This document shows, in pieces, positions 36,627 through 44,694 of a stretch of 64,000 nt of DNA (positions are counted from its first letter, which is position 1; each line of letters opens with the position of its first letter). This DNA is from Dokdonella fugitiva. GTDB taxonomy: Bacteria > Pseudomonadota > Gammaproteobacteria > Xanthomonadales > Rhodanobacteraceae. Both the position numbers and the translations under genes were made by a program. The notes beneath the pieces were generated by a model that worked only from the letters and a program-made list of their open reading frames with translations, searched no databases and was not told where the DNA came from. Location: assembly GCF_014138265.1 (NCBI RefSeq), contig NZ_JACGXL010000006.1, positions 62,001 through 126,000 of the forward strand, written 5' to 3'.

Positions 36627-37949
36627 ATGAGGCACACCCCGATCGCGCTGGCGCTCGTCGCCGGCCTCGCTGCCGCCGCTCCCGCGCGCGCGGACGAGGA
36701 GAGCCTGCGCCAGGAGCTCGCGGCGCTGCGCGCCGAAGTCGGCGCGTTGAAGGCCGAGGTCGAGCAGTTGCGCGGCACGCGCGCGAACGATGCGGCCGCG
36801 AGCGTGGCGAGCGCTCCGGTGGCCACGTCGACCGCCATGCCGGCGCCTGCAGCGACGGTCGCCGCGACGCCCGCGACGACGCAGGACAGCACGCGCCTAT
36901 GGGGCTACGGCGAGCTCAACTACTCGCGCCCGACCGGTAATGGCGCCGACGCGCAGGCCGACGTGCGCCGCGCGGTGATCGGCTTCAGCCATGCCTTCAG
37001 CGAGGACACCCATGTCTATGGCGAGCTCGAGTGGGAGCACGCGATCGTCTCGGCCGACGATTCGGGCGAGAGCGAAGTCGAACAGTTGTACGTCGAGCAC
37101 CAGGTCAATCCGGCGATGGCGGTGCGCGCCGGCCTGACCCTGATCCCGCTCGGCTTCATCAATGAACGCCACGAACCCACGAACTACTACGGCGTCGAAC
37201 GCAATTTCGTCGAGACCGCGATCATTCCCTCGACGTGGCGCGAAGGCGGGCTCTCGCTGCTCGGCAGCACCGACGCGGGCCTCTCCTGGAACGTCGGCAT
37301 CACCACGGGTTTCGACCTCACCAAGTGGGATGCAGCCGCCGACGAGGGGCGCGCGTCGCCGCTCGCGTCGATCCACCAGGAGCTGCAGCTCGCGAAGGCG
37401 CACGATCCGTCGGTGTATGCCGCGCTCAACTGGCAGGGCATCCCCGGTTTCAGCGCCGGTGGCGGACTGTTCACGGGCAAGATCGGCCAGGGCGACGACA
37501 CCTTCCTGGCCAAGGATGCGCGCCTCACGCTCGGCGAAGCGCACGTGCGCTGGCAGCCGGGGCCGTTCGACTTCGCTGCGCTGTACGCACGCGGCCGCAT
37601 CAGCGACACCGAAGCGCTCAACCTCCGTTTCGTCGGCAATCCGACGCCGGTGCCGAAATCGCTCTGGGGCGGCTACGTGCAGGGTGCGTGGCGCGCGTGG
37701 CAGAGCGGCGATTCCTCGCTCGCGCCGTTCCTGCGCTACGAGATGTTCAACACGGCGGCGGCCTACGCGCCGATGCCGCTGGGGCTCGGCGTGCCTGCGG
37801 CCGACACCGAGCGCGTGTGGACGCTCGGCCTCAACTACTACCTGACGCCCCAGGTCGTGTTCAAGGCGGACTACCAGCACTTCAACATCGAAGACCTCGT
37901 GCTCGGCTACGGCAACCGCTTCGATCTCGGCGTCGGTTACCAGTTCTGA
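36627..37949 (+). CDS. outer-membrane porin with N-terminal coiled coil
   Basis: The product is 440 residues with a signal peptide (1-22) and a short coiled coil (about 24-52: ESLRQELAALRAEVGALKAE). An Ala/Pro/Thr-rich linker (60-90) leads to a beta-barrel beginning LWGYGELNYSRP and ending FDLGVGYQF with terminal Phe. This matches the OprO/P- or DcaP-like porin group. The start has ACGGAG six bases upstream. In this operon it may admit a small iron ligand or reductant; the substrate is unknown. Confidence 0.88.
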   Translation: MRHTPIALALVAGLAAAAPARADEESLRQELAALRAEVGALKAEVEQLRGTRANDAAASVASAPVATSTAMPAPAATVAATPATTQDSTRLWGYGELNYSRPTGNGADAQADVRRAVIGFSHAFSEDTHVYGELEWEHAIVSADDSGESEVEQLYVEHQVNPAMAVRAGLTLIPLGFINERHEPTNYYGVERNFVETAIIPSTWREGGLSLLGSTDAGLSWNVGITTGFDLTKWDAAADEGRASPLASIHQELQLAKAHDPSVYAALNWQGIPGFSAGGGLFTGKIGQGDDTFLAKDARLTLGEAHVRWQPGPFDFAALYARGRISDTEALNLRFVGNPTPVPKSLWGGYVQGAWRAWQSGDSSLAPFLRYEMFNTAAAYAPMPLGLGVPAADTERVWTLGLNYYLTPQVVFKADYQHFNIEDLVLGYGNRFDLGVGYQF

Positions 37950-38010
37950 TCGACGACGGCGTGGCGTCGGCCCTTGCGCGGCGCTGCGGTCGTAGGAGAC
38001 AGTTCCGGCC

Positions 38011-38547
38011 ATGACACGTCCCGTTCGTTCGCGCTGGATCCTGCCGCTCGGCCTCGTCGCCGCACCTGCGTTCCACGCGGCATTGGCGACGCAGTACCTC
38101 AGCGTCGCCGAGGCGCAGCGGGCGATGTTCGCCGACGCCGACGCATTCCACGCGCTGCCGCCGGTCGACACCGCGCTCGCCACCGAACTCGGCGGCGCCG
38201 GCTGGTCGCCGCAGGTGTTCGAAGCGGGCAAGGGCGGCGCGCGCCTCGGCTGGTTCATCGTCGACCGCGTGATCGGCAAGACCGAACTCATCACCTACGC
38301 GCTCGCGCTCGACGCGACCGGGGCGGTCAAGGCGATCGAGATCCTCGACTATCGCGAGACGCACGGCAGCGAAGTGCGCCTCGCCGCGTGGCGCAAGCAG
38401 TTCGTCGGCAAGACCGCGCACGACGCGGTCGAACTCGACCGCGACATCAAGGGCATCTCGGGCGCAACGCTCTCGACGCGCCACGTCACGGAAGGCGTGC
38501 ATCGCCTGCTGCAACTCCACGAGCGCGCGCTGCGCGTGGCCGACTGA
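38011..38547 (+). CDS. FMN-binding domain protein (covalent flavin carrier, RnfG/NosR-like)
   Basis: The product is 178 residues with an N-terminal signal/anchor (about 8-26) and one FMN_bind domain. The covalent flavinylation motif is SGATLS (150-155), where ApbE attaches FMN through a phosphoester to Thr or Ser. GKTELITYALALDATG and AVKAIEILDYRETHGSEV are typical of RnfG-like domains. The apbE gene follows with a TGATG overlap, so the flavin loading enzyme is made with its target. It is probably a periplasmic one-electron carrier. Confidence 0.92.
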   Translation: MTRPVRSRWILPLGLVAAPAFHAALATQYLSVAEAQRAMFADADAFHALPPVDTALATELGGAGWSPQVFEAGKGGARLGWFIVDRVIGKTELITYALALDATGAVKAIEILDYRETHGSEVRLAAWRKQFVGKTAHDAVELDRDIKGISGATLSTRHVTEGVHRLLQLHERALRVAD

Positions 38548-39383
38548 TGGAGATCGCGCGCGCGCGCCCGTGGCTCGGCACCCTCGTCGAGATGCGCGTC
38601 GACGGTCTCGCCGAAGCGCGTGCGATCACGGCGATCGAGGCTGCGTTCGCCGAAGTCGCGGCCGTGCATCGGCTCATGAGTTTCCATGATGCGGCGAGCG
38701 ACTTGTCGCGCCTGCATCGCGCGCGAGTCGGTGCGGTGGTGCGCGTCGACGCGCGCACGTGGGCCGTGCTCGATGCCGCCTGTGCGCTCGCCGAGGAATC
38801 GGACGGTCGGTTCGATCCGACCATCGCGCCGCGCCTGGTCGAGCGCGGGCTGCTGCCGATGCCCGCCGCGTCGCGCGGATCGGCGTCGGCGAGCTGGCGC
38901 GACATCGAGCTGCTGCCGCGCCGGCGCGTGCGCCTGCGCCAGCGCGCGTGGATCGACCTCGGCGGGATCGCCAAGGGCCACGCGGTCGATCGTGCACTCG
39001 CGTGCCTGCGTGCGGCCGGCGCAGCGACGGCGAGCGTCAATGCCGGTGGCGACCTCGCGCGCTACGGCATCGAGCCGGAGCGCATCGCGTTGCGCCACGG
39101 CGATGCCGGCGACGCGCCGGTGATCGAACTCGGCGACGCGGCCGTCGCGACGAGCGTCGTCGCGACGCGTGCGCGGGCGGCGCACGTGAATCCGCGCTCG
39201 GGCCGCGCGCTGCGCGCGCGACGCGCGGTCAGCGTGCTCGCCGCGGATTGCATGATCGCGGACGCCCTGACCAAGGTCGTGCTCGCCGATGCGCGCGTCG
39301 GCGAGCGCGTCCTGCGGCGGCATCGCGCGACTGCGTGCCTGCGCGACGGCGAGCGGCGCTGGCGCATCCTCGGTGCCGCGTGA
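38547..39383 (+). CDS. apbE: FAD:protein FMN transferase ApbE
   Basis: The product is 278 residues. It has MSFHDAASDLSRLHRA, IDLGGIAKGHAVDRAL, SVNAGGDLARYG and an acidic ADALTKVVL segment that supplies the Mg-binding Asp/Thr. There is no signal peptide in the chosen start, so the protein may act in the cytoplasm or be exported by another route, which is slightly odd for a periplasmic target. It moves FMN from FAD onto the Ser/Thr of the neighbouring FMN-binding protein. Overlaps exist with both neighbours. Confidence 0.93.
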   Translation: MEIARARPWLGTLVEMRVDGLAEARAITAIEAAFAEVAAVHRLMSFHDAASDLSRLHRARVGAVVRVDARTWAVLDAACALAEESDGRFDPTIAPRLVERGLLPMPAASRGSASASWRDIELLPRRRVRLRQRAWIDLGGIAKGHAVDRALACLRAAGAATASVNAGGDLARYGIEPERIALRHGDAGDAPVIELGDAAVATSVVATRARAAHVNPRSGRALRARRAVSVLAADCMIADALTKVVLADARVGERVLRRHRATACLRDGERRWRILGAA

Positions 39384-39841
39384 GGCATCGCCGGCACCAT
39401 CCCGGCCGGCGTGTCGCGCGCCTGACGCCGCGACGCGAATGGCTCGTGCACGGCATCTGCGGGCTGCTCTACGCGAGCGGCGTCGCGTGGATCGTGCTGC
39501 ACTACTTCCTGCGCCAGCCGGGCGAGTTCGGCGAACAACCGCATCCGCTCGAGATCTGGTCGCTGCGCCTGCACGGCGCCGCCGCATTCGCGTCGCTGTG
39601 GCTGTTCGGCCTGTTGTGGCCGATCCACGTGCTCCCCGCGTGGCGCACTCGTCGCCGCGCGAGCGGCGTCGTCGTCGCGGGCGTGTTCATCGTGCTGATC
39701 GCGAGCGGATGGTGGCTCTACTACGGCAGCGGCGACGATGCCCGCGCGCCGGTCGCGCTCGCGCACTGGGCCGTCGGCGTCGCGCTGCTGCTCGCTTATT
39801 CGTGGCACGTGCTGCGTGGTCGCGACACGGACGACCACTGA
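39380..39841 (+). CDS. four-helix membrane protein with paired histidines, putative cytochrome b-like electron donor
   Basis: The product is 153 residues from a GTG overlapping apbE. It has four hydrophobic helices: GICGLLYASGVAWIVLHYFL, GAAAFASLWLFGLLWPIHVL, VVVAGVFIVLIASGWWLYYG and ALAHWAVGVALLLAYSWHVL. Histidines occur at both ends of helices 1, 2 and 4 (HG...LHYF; RLHG...WPIH; LAHW...SWHV), a layout that could ligate two b haems across the membrane. No named family was recognised. As last gene of the operon it would suit feeding electrons to the FMN protein. Function is inference. Confidence 0.7.
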   Translation: MRHRRHHPGRRVARLTPRREWLVHGICGLLYASGVAWIVLHYFLRQPGEFGEQPHPLEIWSLRLHGAAAFASLWLFGLLWPIHVLPAWRTRRRASGVVVAGVFIVLIASGWWLYYGSGDDARAPVALAHWAVGVALLLAYSWHVLRGRDTDDH

Positions 39842-39849
39842 CGCGGCGA

Positions 39850-40437
39850 TCAGGTCGCGGCAACAGCGACGAACTTCACGAGCACGAGTTCGCCGCCACC
39901 CTCGAGCACGATGCGGTTGCCGCCCTCGCGGAAATCGGCGACCAGCGACGCGCCTGTTTCGAGCACCAGCGTGTCCGCCGCGCTGCGCGCGGTCGCGGTG
40001 CCGGCGAACGCGTGCACGAACCATTCGGCGCCGCGTTCCGGAAAGATCACCATCGATCCGACCAGTGGCCGCGCGATCACGTCCGCACGCACCGCGTCGC
40101 GCCGCGCCATCACGTTGAAGTCGCGCGTCGGGCCGGCGACGAGGCGGCAATCGACCTTCGCCTCGCCGGCGAAATGCACGCGTTCGAAACGTTGCACGAG
40201 CCGGCGCGTCGTCGCGTCGTCGATGTCGAGCTCGATACCGTTGCCTTCGAGCAGGAGCAGGTCGCGTTCGATGCCGGGGAAGGACGAGAACGGGCCGTCG
40301 CTCTCGATCTCGGCGATGCTGATGCGCCAGCGGAAGTCGTCCTCGTCGCTGCGCGCGATCTCGGTGGTCCAGCCGCCGTCGTTCTTCCAGCGGGTGCGTC
40401 GATAGGCCGACGGCGGGATCCGGTGCAGGTTGCTCAT
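39850..40437 (-). CDS. HutD/Ves family cupin-like protein
   Basis: The product is 195 residues and starts LHRIPPSAYRRTRWKNDGGWTTEIA, the HutD/Ves N-terminal signature (WKNGxGxTxEIA), followed by FRWRISIAEI and FPGIERDLLLLEG. HutD proteins accompany histidine-utilisation genes in Pseudomonas and may bind formylglutamate-type ligands. No hut genes are visible here. It converges on the iron operon with eight bases between. Confidence 0.88.
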   Translation of the reverse strand: MSNLHRIPPSAYRRTRWKNDGGWTTEIARSDEDDFRWRISIAEIESDGPFSSFPGIERDLLLLEGNGIELDIDDATTRRLVQRFERVHFAGEAKVDCRLVAGPTRDFNVMARRDAVRADVIARPLVGSMVIFPERGAEWFVHAFAGTATARSAADTLVLETGASLVADFREGGNRIVLEGGGELVLVKFVAVAAT

Positions 40438-40524
40438 GCGATTCGATCGGCGGAGTGAAGGGCGCACTGTATCGCGCACGGGCCGTTCATCGCGCCGTGA
40501 GATGGCCAGGTCACCGTCGTGCGG

Positions 40525-41040
40525 TCAGCGATCCGGATGGTAGCTGTAGACGAGCGTCGCGTGGCCGAGGAAGTCGATCGTCGTCGCCTGGCGGCCGCCG
40601 AGGCGGCGCGCGACGCGTTCGGACGCGCTGTTCTCGGCGCGGATCAGGCTGATCGCGCGCGGTGCATGCAGTTGCTCGAACGCGAAGTCGAGCGCGGCGC
40701 GCGCGGCTTCGGTCGCATGGCCCTTGCGGCGGTGTTCGGGTACGAGCATCCAGCCGAGTTCGAGGTCGGGCCAACCTTCCGGGTAGTGCAGGCCGACGCG
40801 GCCGACGAACTCGCCGCTGTGGCGCAACTCGACCGCCCACATGCCGCAGCCGCGCAGAGCCCAGTGGCCGAGCAGCATCGCCATCGAGCGCCATGCGTTC
40901 ATGCGGTCGAGCGGCTGGCCGTCGCCGACGAAGCGCGTGCTGCTGGCGTCGGCGAGCATCGCCGCATAGGCCTCGAAATGGCGATCGCCGAGCGCGCACA
41001 GGCGCAGGCGTTCGGTCACGAGCGTGGGGATCTCGACCAT
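40525..41040 (-). CDS. RimJ/RimL-type GNAT N-acetyltransferase
   Basis: The product is 171 residues. It starts TLVTERLRLCAL, typical of RimJ/RimL proteins, with the acetyl-CoA loop in VPEHRRKGHATEAARAAL and the C-terminal SASERVARRLGG helix. Such enzymes acetylate N-termini of ribosomal proteins or small molecules; the substrate is unknown. The SET-domain gene lies seven bases upstream on the same strand, so the two are probably co-expressed. Confidence 0.88.
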   Translation of the reverse strand: MVEIPTLVTERLRLCALGDRHFEAYAAMLADASSTRFVGDGQPLDRMNAWRSMAMLLGHWALRGCGMWAVELRHSGEFVGRVGLHYPEGWPDLELGWMLVPEHRRKGHATEAARAALDFAFEQLHAPRAISLIRAENSASERVARRLGGRQATTIDFLGHATLVYSYHPDR

Positions 41041-41047
41041 CGCAGGA

Positions 41048-41509
41048 TCAGGCGAGCAGCGCGGCGAGCGCGGCGGTCGACGCGCGCAGGCTTTCGCCCC
41101 AGTCGTAGCCGACGATGCGCTCGCCGGTGTGCGCGTCGCGGAATTCCTCTTCCTGGCCGGGCGCGAGCAGGTGGCGGTAATCGACGGTGATTTCGGTGCC
41201 GGCCGGCAGGTCCGCCGCGGCGAACACGAAACCGAGGTGCCACAGGCCGCTCGGCGCGAACGCGTGGTTGATGTAGCACTCGTCCGGCCACTCCGGCGTG
41301 ACGGTGTAGCGGTCCTCGAACCAGCGCACGGTCGCCGGCAGCAGCTGCGCCGCGTCCGGGAGGGCGTTGATCTGGTCGAACGTGTACACGCGGGGAATCG
41401 CGTCGGGGGCGGTGATCAGGCGGCCACGCGCGACCGGCTCGTCGAGGAACAAGCCTTGTCCTGCGCCCGTGATCAGAGACGGGCCGATGTGGTAACGGGG
41501 GAGGATCAT
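41048..41509 (-). CDS. SET-domain protein (putative protein-lysine methyltransferase)
   Basis: The product is 153 residues, a stand-alone SET domain. Key features are GAGQGLFLDEPVARGRLI (like the GxGxF/A...G opening), ECYINHAF (the RFINHS-like SAM-binding motif) and TEITVDYR (the ELTxDY motif with catalytic Tyr). No pre- or post-SET cysteines are present. Bacterial SET proteins are less common and their targets are mostly unknown. GGGGAGG precedes the ATG. Confidence 0.82.
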   Translation of the reverse strand: MILPRYHIGPSLITGAGQGLFLDEPVARGRLITAPDAIPRVYTFDQINALPDAAQLLPATVRWFEDRYTVTPEWPDECYINHAFAPSGLWHLGFVFAAADLPAGTEITVDYRHLLAPGQEEEFRDAHTGERIVGYDWGESLRASTAALAALLA

Positions 41510-41633
41510 GCGTGCGACCGCCGTTCGGCGGGGCGCGAGTCTAGCAGAGTGCCGGCGTCGTGCCGCGTGCCGGCGTGGCCGATCGGCGGCGATCCGGCCA
41601 GGAGCGGCGTCGCGCCGCGACGGCCGCGTGCTG

Positions 41634-41936
41634 CTACGGGCCGCGGTACATCGGCGGCGGCGTTTCCGGCGTGCCTTCGACGATCACGATCGCGTCGCGG
41701 TTCGCCTCGATCGTCTTGCTGCCGATGCCCTTGACCTTGCCGAGGTCCTCGACGCGCGCGAACGGGCCGTTGGCCTTGCGGTAGGCGACGATCGCTTCGG
41801 CCTTGACGAGGCCGACCCCGCTCAGCGATTCGGCCAGCGTCTTCGCATCGGCATGGTTGATGTCGACCTGCGCGAACGCGGCTGCCGGCAGCAGCAGGCA
41901 GAGCAGGCAGAACACGAACCGGAACAGCAGCTTCAT
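41634..41936 (-). CDS. ComEA-like helix-hairpin-helix protein
   Basis: The product is 100 residues with a signal peptide (about 1-22, AAAFA). The mature part is two HhH motifs: VDINHADAKTLAESLSGVG and LGKVKGIGSKTIEANRDAI, as in ComEA, the periplasmic DNA-binding protein of natural competence. Short versions of this kind in Xanthomonadales are thought to serve DNA uptake, but a general periplasmic DNA-binding role is possible. The 124 bases between this gene and the SET gene hold no feature. Confidence 0.88.
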   Translation of the reverse strand: MKLLFRFVFCLLCLLLPAAAFAQVDINHADAKTLAESLSGVGLVKAEAIVAYRKANGPFARVEDLGKVKGIGSKTIEANRDAIVIVEGTPETPPPMYRGP

Positions 41937-42056
41937 CGTTGCGGGTGGAACGGCGGCCGCGCGGATGGGCGGCGATGGCGGAAGTCTAGGAGCGGGGCCG
42001 CCACGGGGGGAGTGTTGCGGCTCACGCGGCCCTGTAGGCGGGTGGCGTCGGTTCGC

Positions 42057-42072
42057 GTAGGAAATTTCCTAC
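42057..42072. repeat. perfect 16-bp AT-cored palindrome
   Basis: GTAGGAAATTTCCTAC reads the same on both strands. It lies ten bases beyond the stop of the Lrp gene, in the 145-base gap before the ComEA-like gene. In this GC-rich context a perfect AT-cored 16-mer is notable. It could be a protein-binding site or a short terminator hairpin; no partner copy was noticed. Confidence 0.5.
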
Positions 42073-42081
42073 ACGATGCGC

Positions 42082-42555
42082 TCAGCCCGCCTCGAGCGGC
42101 AGCGCGAGGCCGCGCTTGAGCGTGCCGAGCACGACGCGCGTGCGGTAGCGCCGCACGTTCGCGTTCTCGGCGAGCAGGCGCTGCATCATCTGTTCGTACG
42201 CGTCGACGTCGCGCGCGGACACGACGAGCACGTAGTCCTCGTCGCCGGTCACGTACCACGCTTCCTGCACCGCGGCTTCGCGCTCGATCCAGTGCTTGAG
42301 GCCCGCCACGAGTTCCTTGCGGTCGCCTTCGACGACGAGGTCGACGATCATCGTGAGCGGTCGGCCGACGCTGCGCGGATCGAGCACCGCGACCTCGCCC
42401 GTGATGATGCCGTCCTCGCGCAGTCGCGCGAGGCGGCGCTGCACGGCCGATGCGGACAGGCCGACTTCGGCGCCGATCGTCTCGGCCGGCAGGCGCGCGT
42501 CGCGCTGGAGCAGGGCGAGGATCCTGCGATCGAGTTTGTCGAGGTTTGCGGACAT
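42082..42555 (-). CDS. Lrp/AsnC-family transcriptional regulator
   Basis: The product is 157 residues. It has a helix-turn-helix (LPAETIGAEVGLSASAVQRR, then LREDGII) and a C-terminal RAM/ligand domain with AWYVTGDEDYVLVVSARDVDAYEQM. It is divergent from a PLP-dependent dehydratase-like gene, which it probably controls in response to an amino acid. The intergenic 127 bases contain a TTTAGCAT word facing the enzyme gene. Confidence 0.92.
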   Translation of the reverse strand: MSANLDKLDRRILALLQRDARLPAETIGAEVGLSASAVQRRLARLREDGIITGEVAVLDPRSVGRPLTMIVDLVVEGDRKELVAGLKHWIEREAAVQEAWYVTGDEDYVLVVSARDVDAYEQMMQRLLAENANVRRYRTRVVLGTLKRGLALPLEAG

Positions 42556-42682
42556 CGTGCGTCGAAGCTCGGGAACGCGCGCGGAAGCCGCGCAATCGCG
42601 CCGGCATACGCGGCCGCGCCGCGCGGGCGGACTTTAGCATGGTCGTCCTCTCCGACGATCCGCGGCCGCGCCGCAAGACCCG

Positions 42683-43654
42683 ATGCCATCACTGCTCGCC
42701 ATCGACGCCATCGAGGCCGCCCGCGCCCGCATCGATCCGGCCTATCTCGACACACCGGTCGCGTCGAGTCCCGCACTCGACGCCGTGCTCGGCTGCCACG
42801 TCCTCGCGAAGGTCGAGACCGACAACCCGATCGGCTCGTTCAAGGGACGCGGCGCCGACACGTTCGTCGCCACCGCGCTTGACGCCGGCGAAGCGGTCGT
42901 GTGCGCGTCGGCGGGCAACTTCGGCCAGGGGCTCGCGCGCGCATGCGCGCGCCGCGGCCATGCCTGCACGGTGTTCGTCTCGCGCGCGGCGAATCCGCTC
43001 AAGGTCGACGCCTTGCGCCGGTTCGGTGCCGACGTGCGCGTCGCCGGCGACGATTTCGACGCCGCGAAGGACGCCGCGCGCGCGCATGCATGGGCGCTTG
43101 GGCTGCGCTTCGTCGAGGACGGCGCCGAACCGGCGATCGCCGAAGGCGCGGGCACGATCGCGCTCGAACTCGCGGCCAGCCACGCGTTCGACGCGATCAC
43201 CGTGCCGCTCGGCAACGGTGCGCTGCTCGCCGGCGTCGGCAGCGCGCTGCGCCGGATCGCGCCCGCGGTCGAGATCGTCGCGGTCGTCGCGAGCGCCGCG
43301 CCGGCCATGCAGCACTCGCTGCGCGAGGGTCGCGTCGTCGAGACGGCGCAGGCGGCGACGATCGCCGACGGCATCGCCGTACGCGTGCCGATCGCGCGCT
43401 CGCTCGACCTGCTGCGCCGCTGCTGCGACGACGTCGTCGACGTCGACGAACGGCACCTGCTCGAGGCGATCGTGCTGCTGCATCGCCATCTCGCCCTCGT
43501 CGTCGAGCCCGCGGGCGCGGCCGGCGTCGCCGCCGTGCTCGCGCAGCCGCGGCGCTACGCGGGCCGTCGCGTCGCGACGATCGTCTGCGGCGCGAATCTC
43601 GCCGCGCCGCTGCACGCGCACCTGCTCGCCGACCGAAGCCTTCCGACTCCGTGA
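42683..43654 (+). CDS. PLP-dependent serine/threonine dehydratase-family enzyme
   Basis: The product is 323 residues, fold type II. The PLP lysine lies in NPIGSFKGRGA; ASAGNFGQGLA is the substrate-binding loop and VPLGNGALLAG the glycine-rich phosphate loop. This layout fits threonine/serine dehydratases and serine racemases; the exact substrate is open. The divergent Lrp-type regulator supports amino-acid catabolism. The GST gene follows within 20 bases. Confidence 0.88.
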   Translation: MPSLLAIDAIEAARARIDPAYLDTPVASSPALDAVLGCHVLAKVETDNPIGSFKGRGADTFVATALDAGEAVVCASAGNFGQGLARACARRGHACTVFVSRAANPLKVDALRRFGADVRVAGDDFDAAKDAARAHAWALGLRFVEDGAEPAIAEGAGTIALELAASHAFDAITVPLGNGALLAGVGSALRRIAPAVEIVAVVASAAPAMQHSLREGRVVETAQAATIADGIAVRVPIARSLDLLRRCCDDVVDVDERHLLEAIVLLHRHLALVVEPAGAAGVAAVLAQPRRYAGRRVATIVCGANLAAPLHAHLLADRSLPTP

Positions 43655-43671
43655 CCATGGAAACCGCATCG

Positions 43672-44304
43672 ATGAAACTGCTCTATCAGTCGCATTCGCC
43701 GTACGCGCGCAAGGTGCTCGTCGCCGCGCACGAGCTCGGCCTCGCCGGCAAGCTCGAGGTGATCCACCACGAGACGAGCCCGCTGCTGCGCAACGACCTC
43801 GTGTTCGCATGCAATCCGCTCGGCAAGGTGCCCGTGCTCGTGCTCGACGACGGCTTCGCGTTGTTCGACTCCGACGTGATCTGCGCCTGGCTCGACGGCC
43901 TGCACGGGCACGCGCGCCTGATCCCCGCGGACGCGCCGCGGCGCTGGCGCGCGCTGCGCCTGCAGGCGCTCGCGCAAGGCATCGCCGACGCCGGCATCGC
44001 GGTGCGCTGGGAGAGCGAACGGCGGCCGCCGGCGTTGCGTTGGGTCGACCTTCGCGACGGCCAGCTCGGCAAGATCGCCGCCGCGTGCGACCTGCTCGAG
44101 CGCGAACTCGACGACGACGCGGCCGGCATCGGTGCCCCCGACATCGGTGCGATCGCGCTCGCGACCGCACTCAGCTGGATCGACTTCCGCGGCGTGTACG
44201 CGTTCCGCGACGACCGCCCACGCCTCGCCGCCTGGTACACGCGCTTCGCCGCGCGACCGTCGATGCGCGCGACGGCGCTGTCGGGCGACACGCACGACCG
44301 CTGA
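43672..44304 (+). CDS. glutathione S-transferase family protein
   Basis: The product is 210 residues. The N-terminal thioredoxin-like domain starts MKLLYQSHSPYARKVLVAA, with NPLGKVPVLVLDDG (cis-Pro) and DSDVICAWLD (the Ser-containing glutathione-binding turn). The C-terminal helical domain contains SWIDFRGVYAF. An alternative ATG at 43657 adds five residues. It is one of three GSTs in the window; the substrate is unknown. Confidence 0.88.
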   Translation: MKLLYQSHSPYARKVLVAAHELGLAGKLEVIHHETSPLLRNDLVFACNPLGKVPVLVLDDGFALFDSDVICAWLDGLHGHARLIPADAPRRWRALRLQALAQGIADAGIAVRWESERRPPALRWVDLRDGQLGKIAAACDLLERELDDDAAGIGAPDIGAIALATALSWIDFRGVYAFRDDRPRLAAWYTRFAARPSMRATALSGDTHDR

Positions 44305-44336
44305 GCCGGCTTCCTTTCACACGGGAGAATTTCGCG

Positions 44337-44555
44337 ATGCGTTCGTTCTGCAACGACCTGCTGTTCATGCACGGCCATATCGCCGACATCGAGCTCGCGC
44401 GACGCCTCGCGAACGCGGCGGAATCGCCGGCGGAACCGTCGGCGGAACCGTCGGCGGAGCCTTCACCGCGCCCCGCGCGGCGTCCGCTGCTACGGCGCCT
44501 CGCCACGCTGCTCGGCTGGCTCGGCTGCGGCGCCGTCCGCGCGTGGCCGAATTGA
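44337..44555 (+). CDS. small hypothetical protein with tandem SAEP repeats
   Basis: The product is 72 residues starting after GGGAG. The first 27 residues (CNDLLFMHGHIADIELARRL) look like an amphipathic helix. A 12-base tandem repeat (GGAACCGTCGGC units, about 44420-44463) then encodes SAEP steps, followed by an Arg-rich stretch and a hydrophobic C-terminal segment (LATLLGWLGCGAVRAW). It is not recognised; the repeat number is likely to vary between strains. Confidence 0.5.
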   Translation: MRSFCNDLLFMHGHIADIELARRLANAAESPAEPSAEPSAEPSPRPARRPLLRRLATLLGWLGCGAVRAWPN

Positions 44556-44694
44556 CGGCAGCGACGCCACGGCACGGCCGCGCGGCACGCGAACAATGCG
44601 CGCCGATCCGCTACGATTCACTGCTTGCGAACGCCCGGTGACGCCGGGCCGCGGTCCGGCCGCGCGCGCCCCGCTCATCGAACAGGTGGAACAG

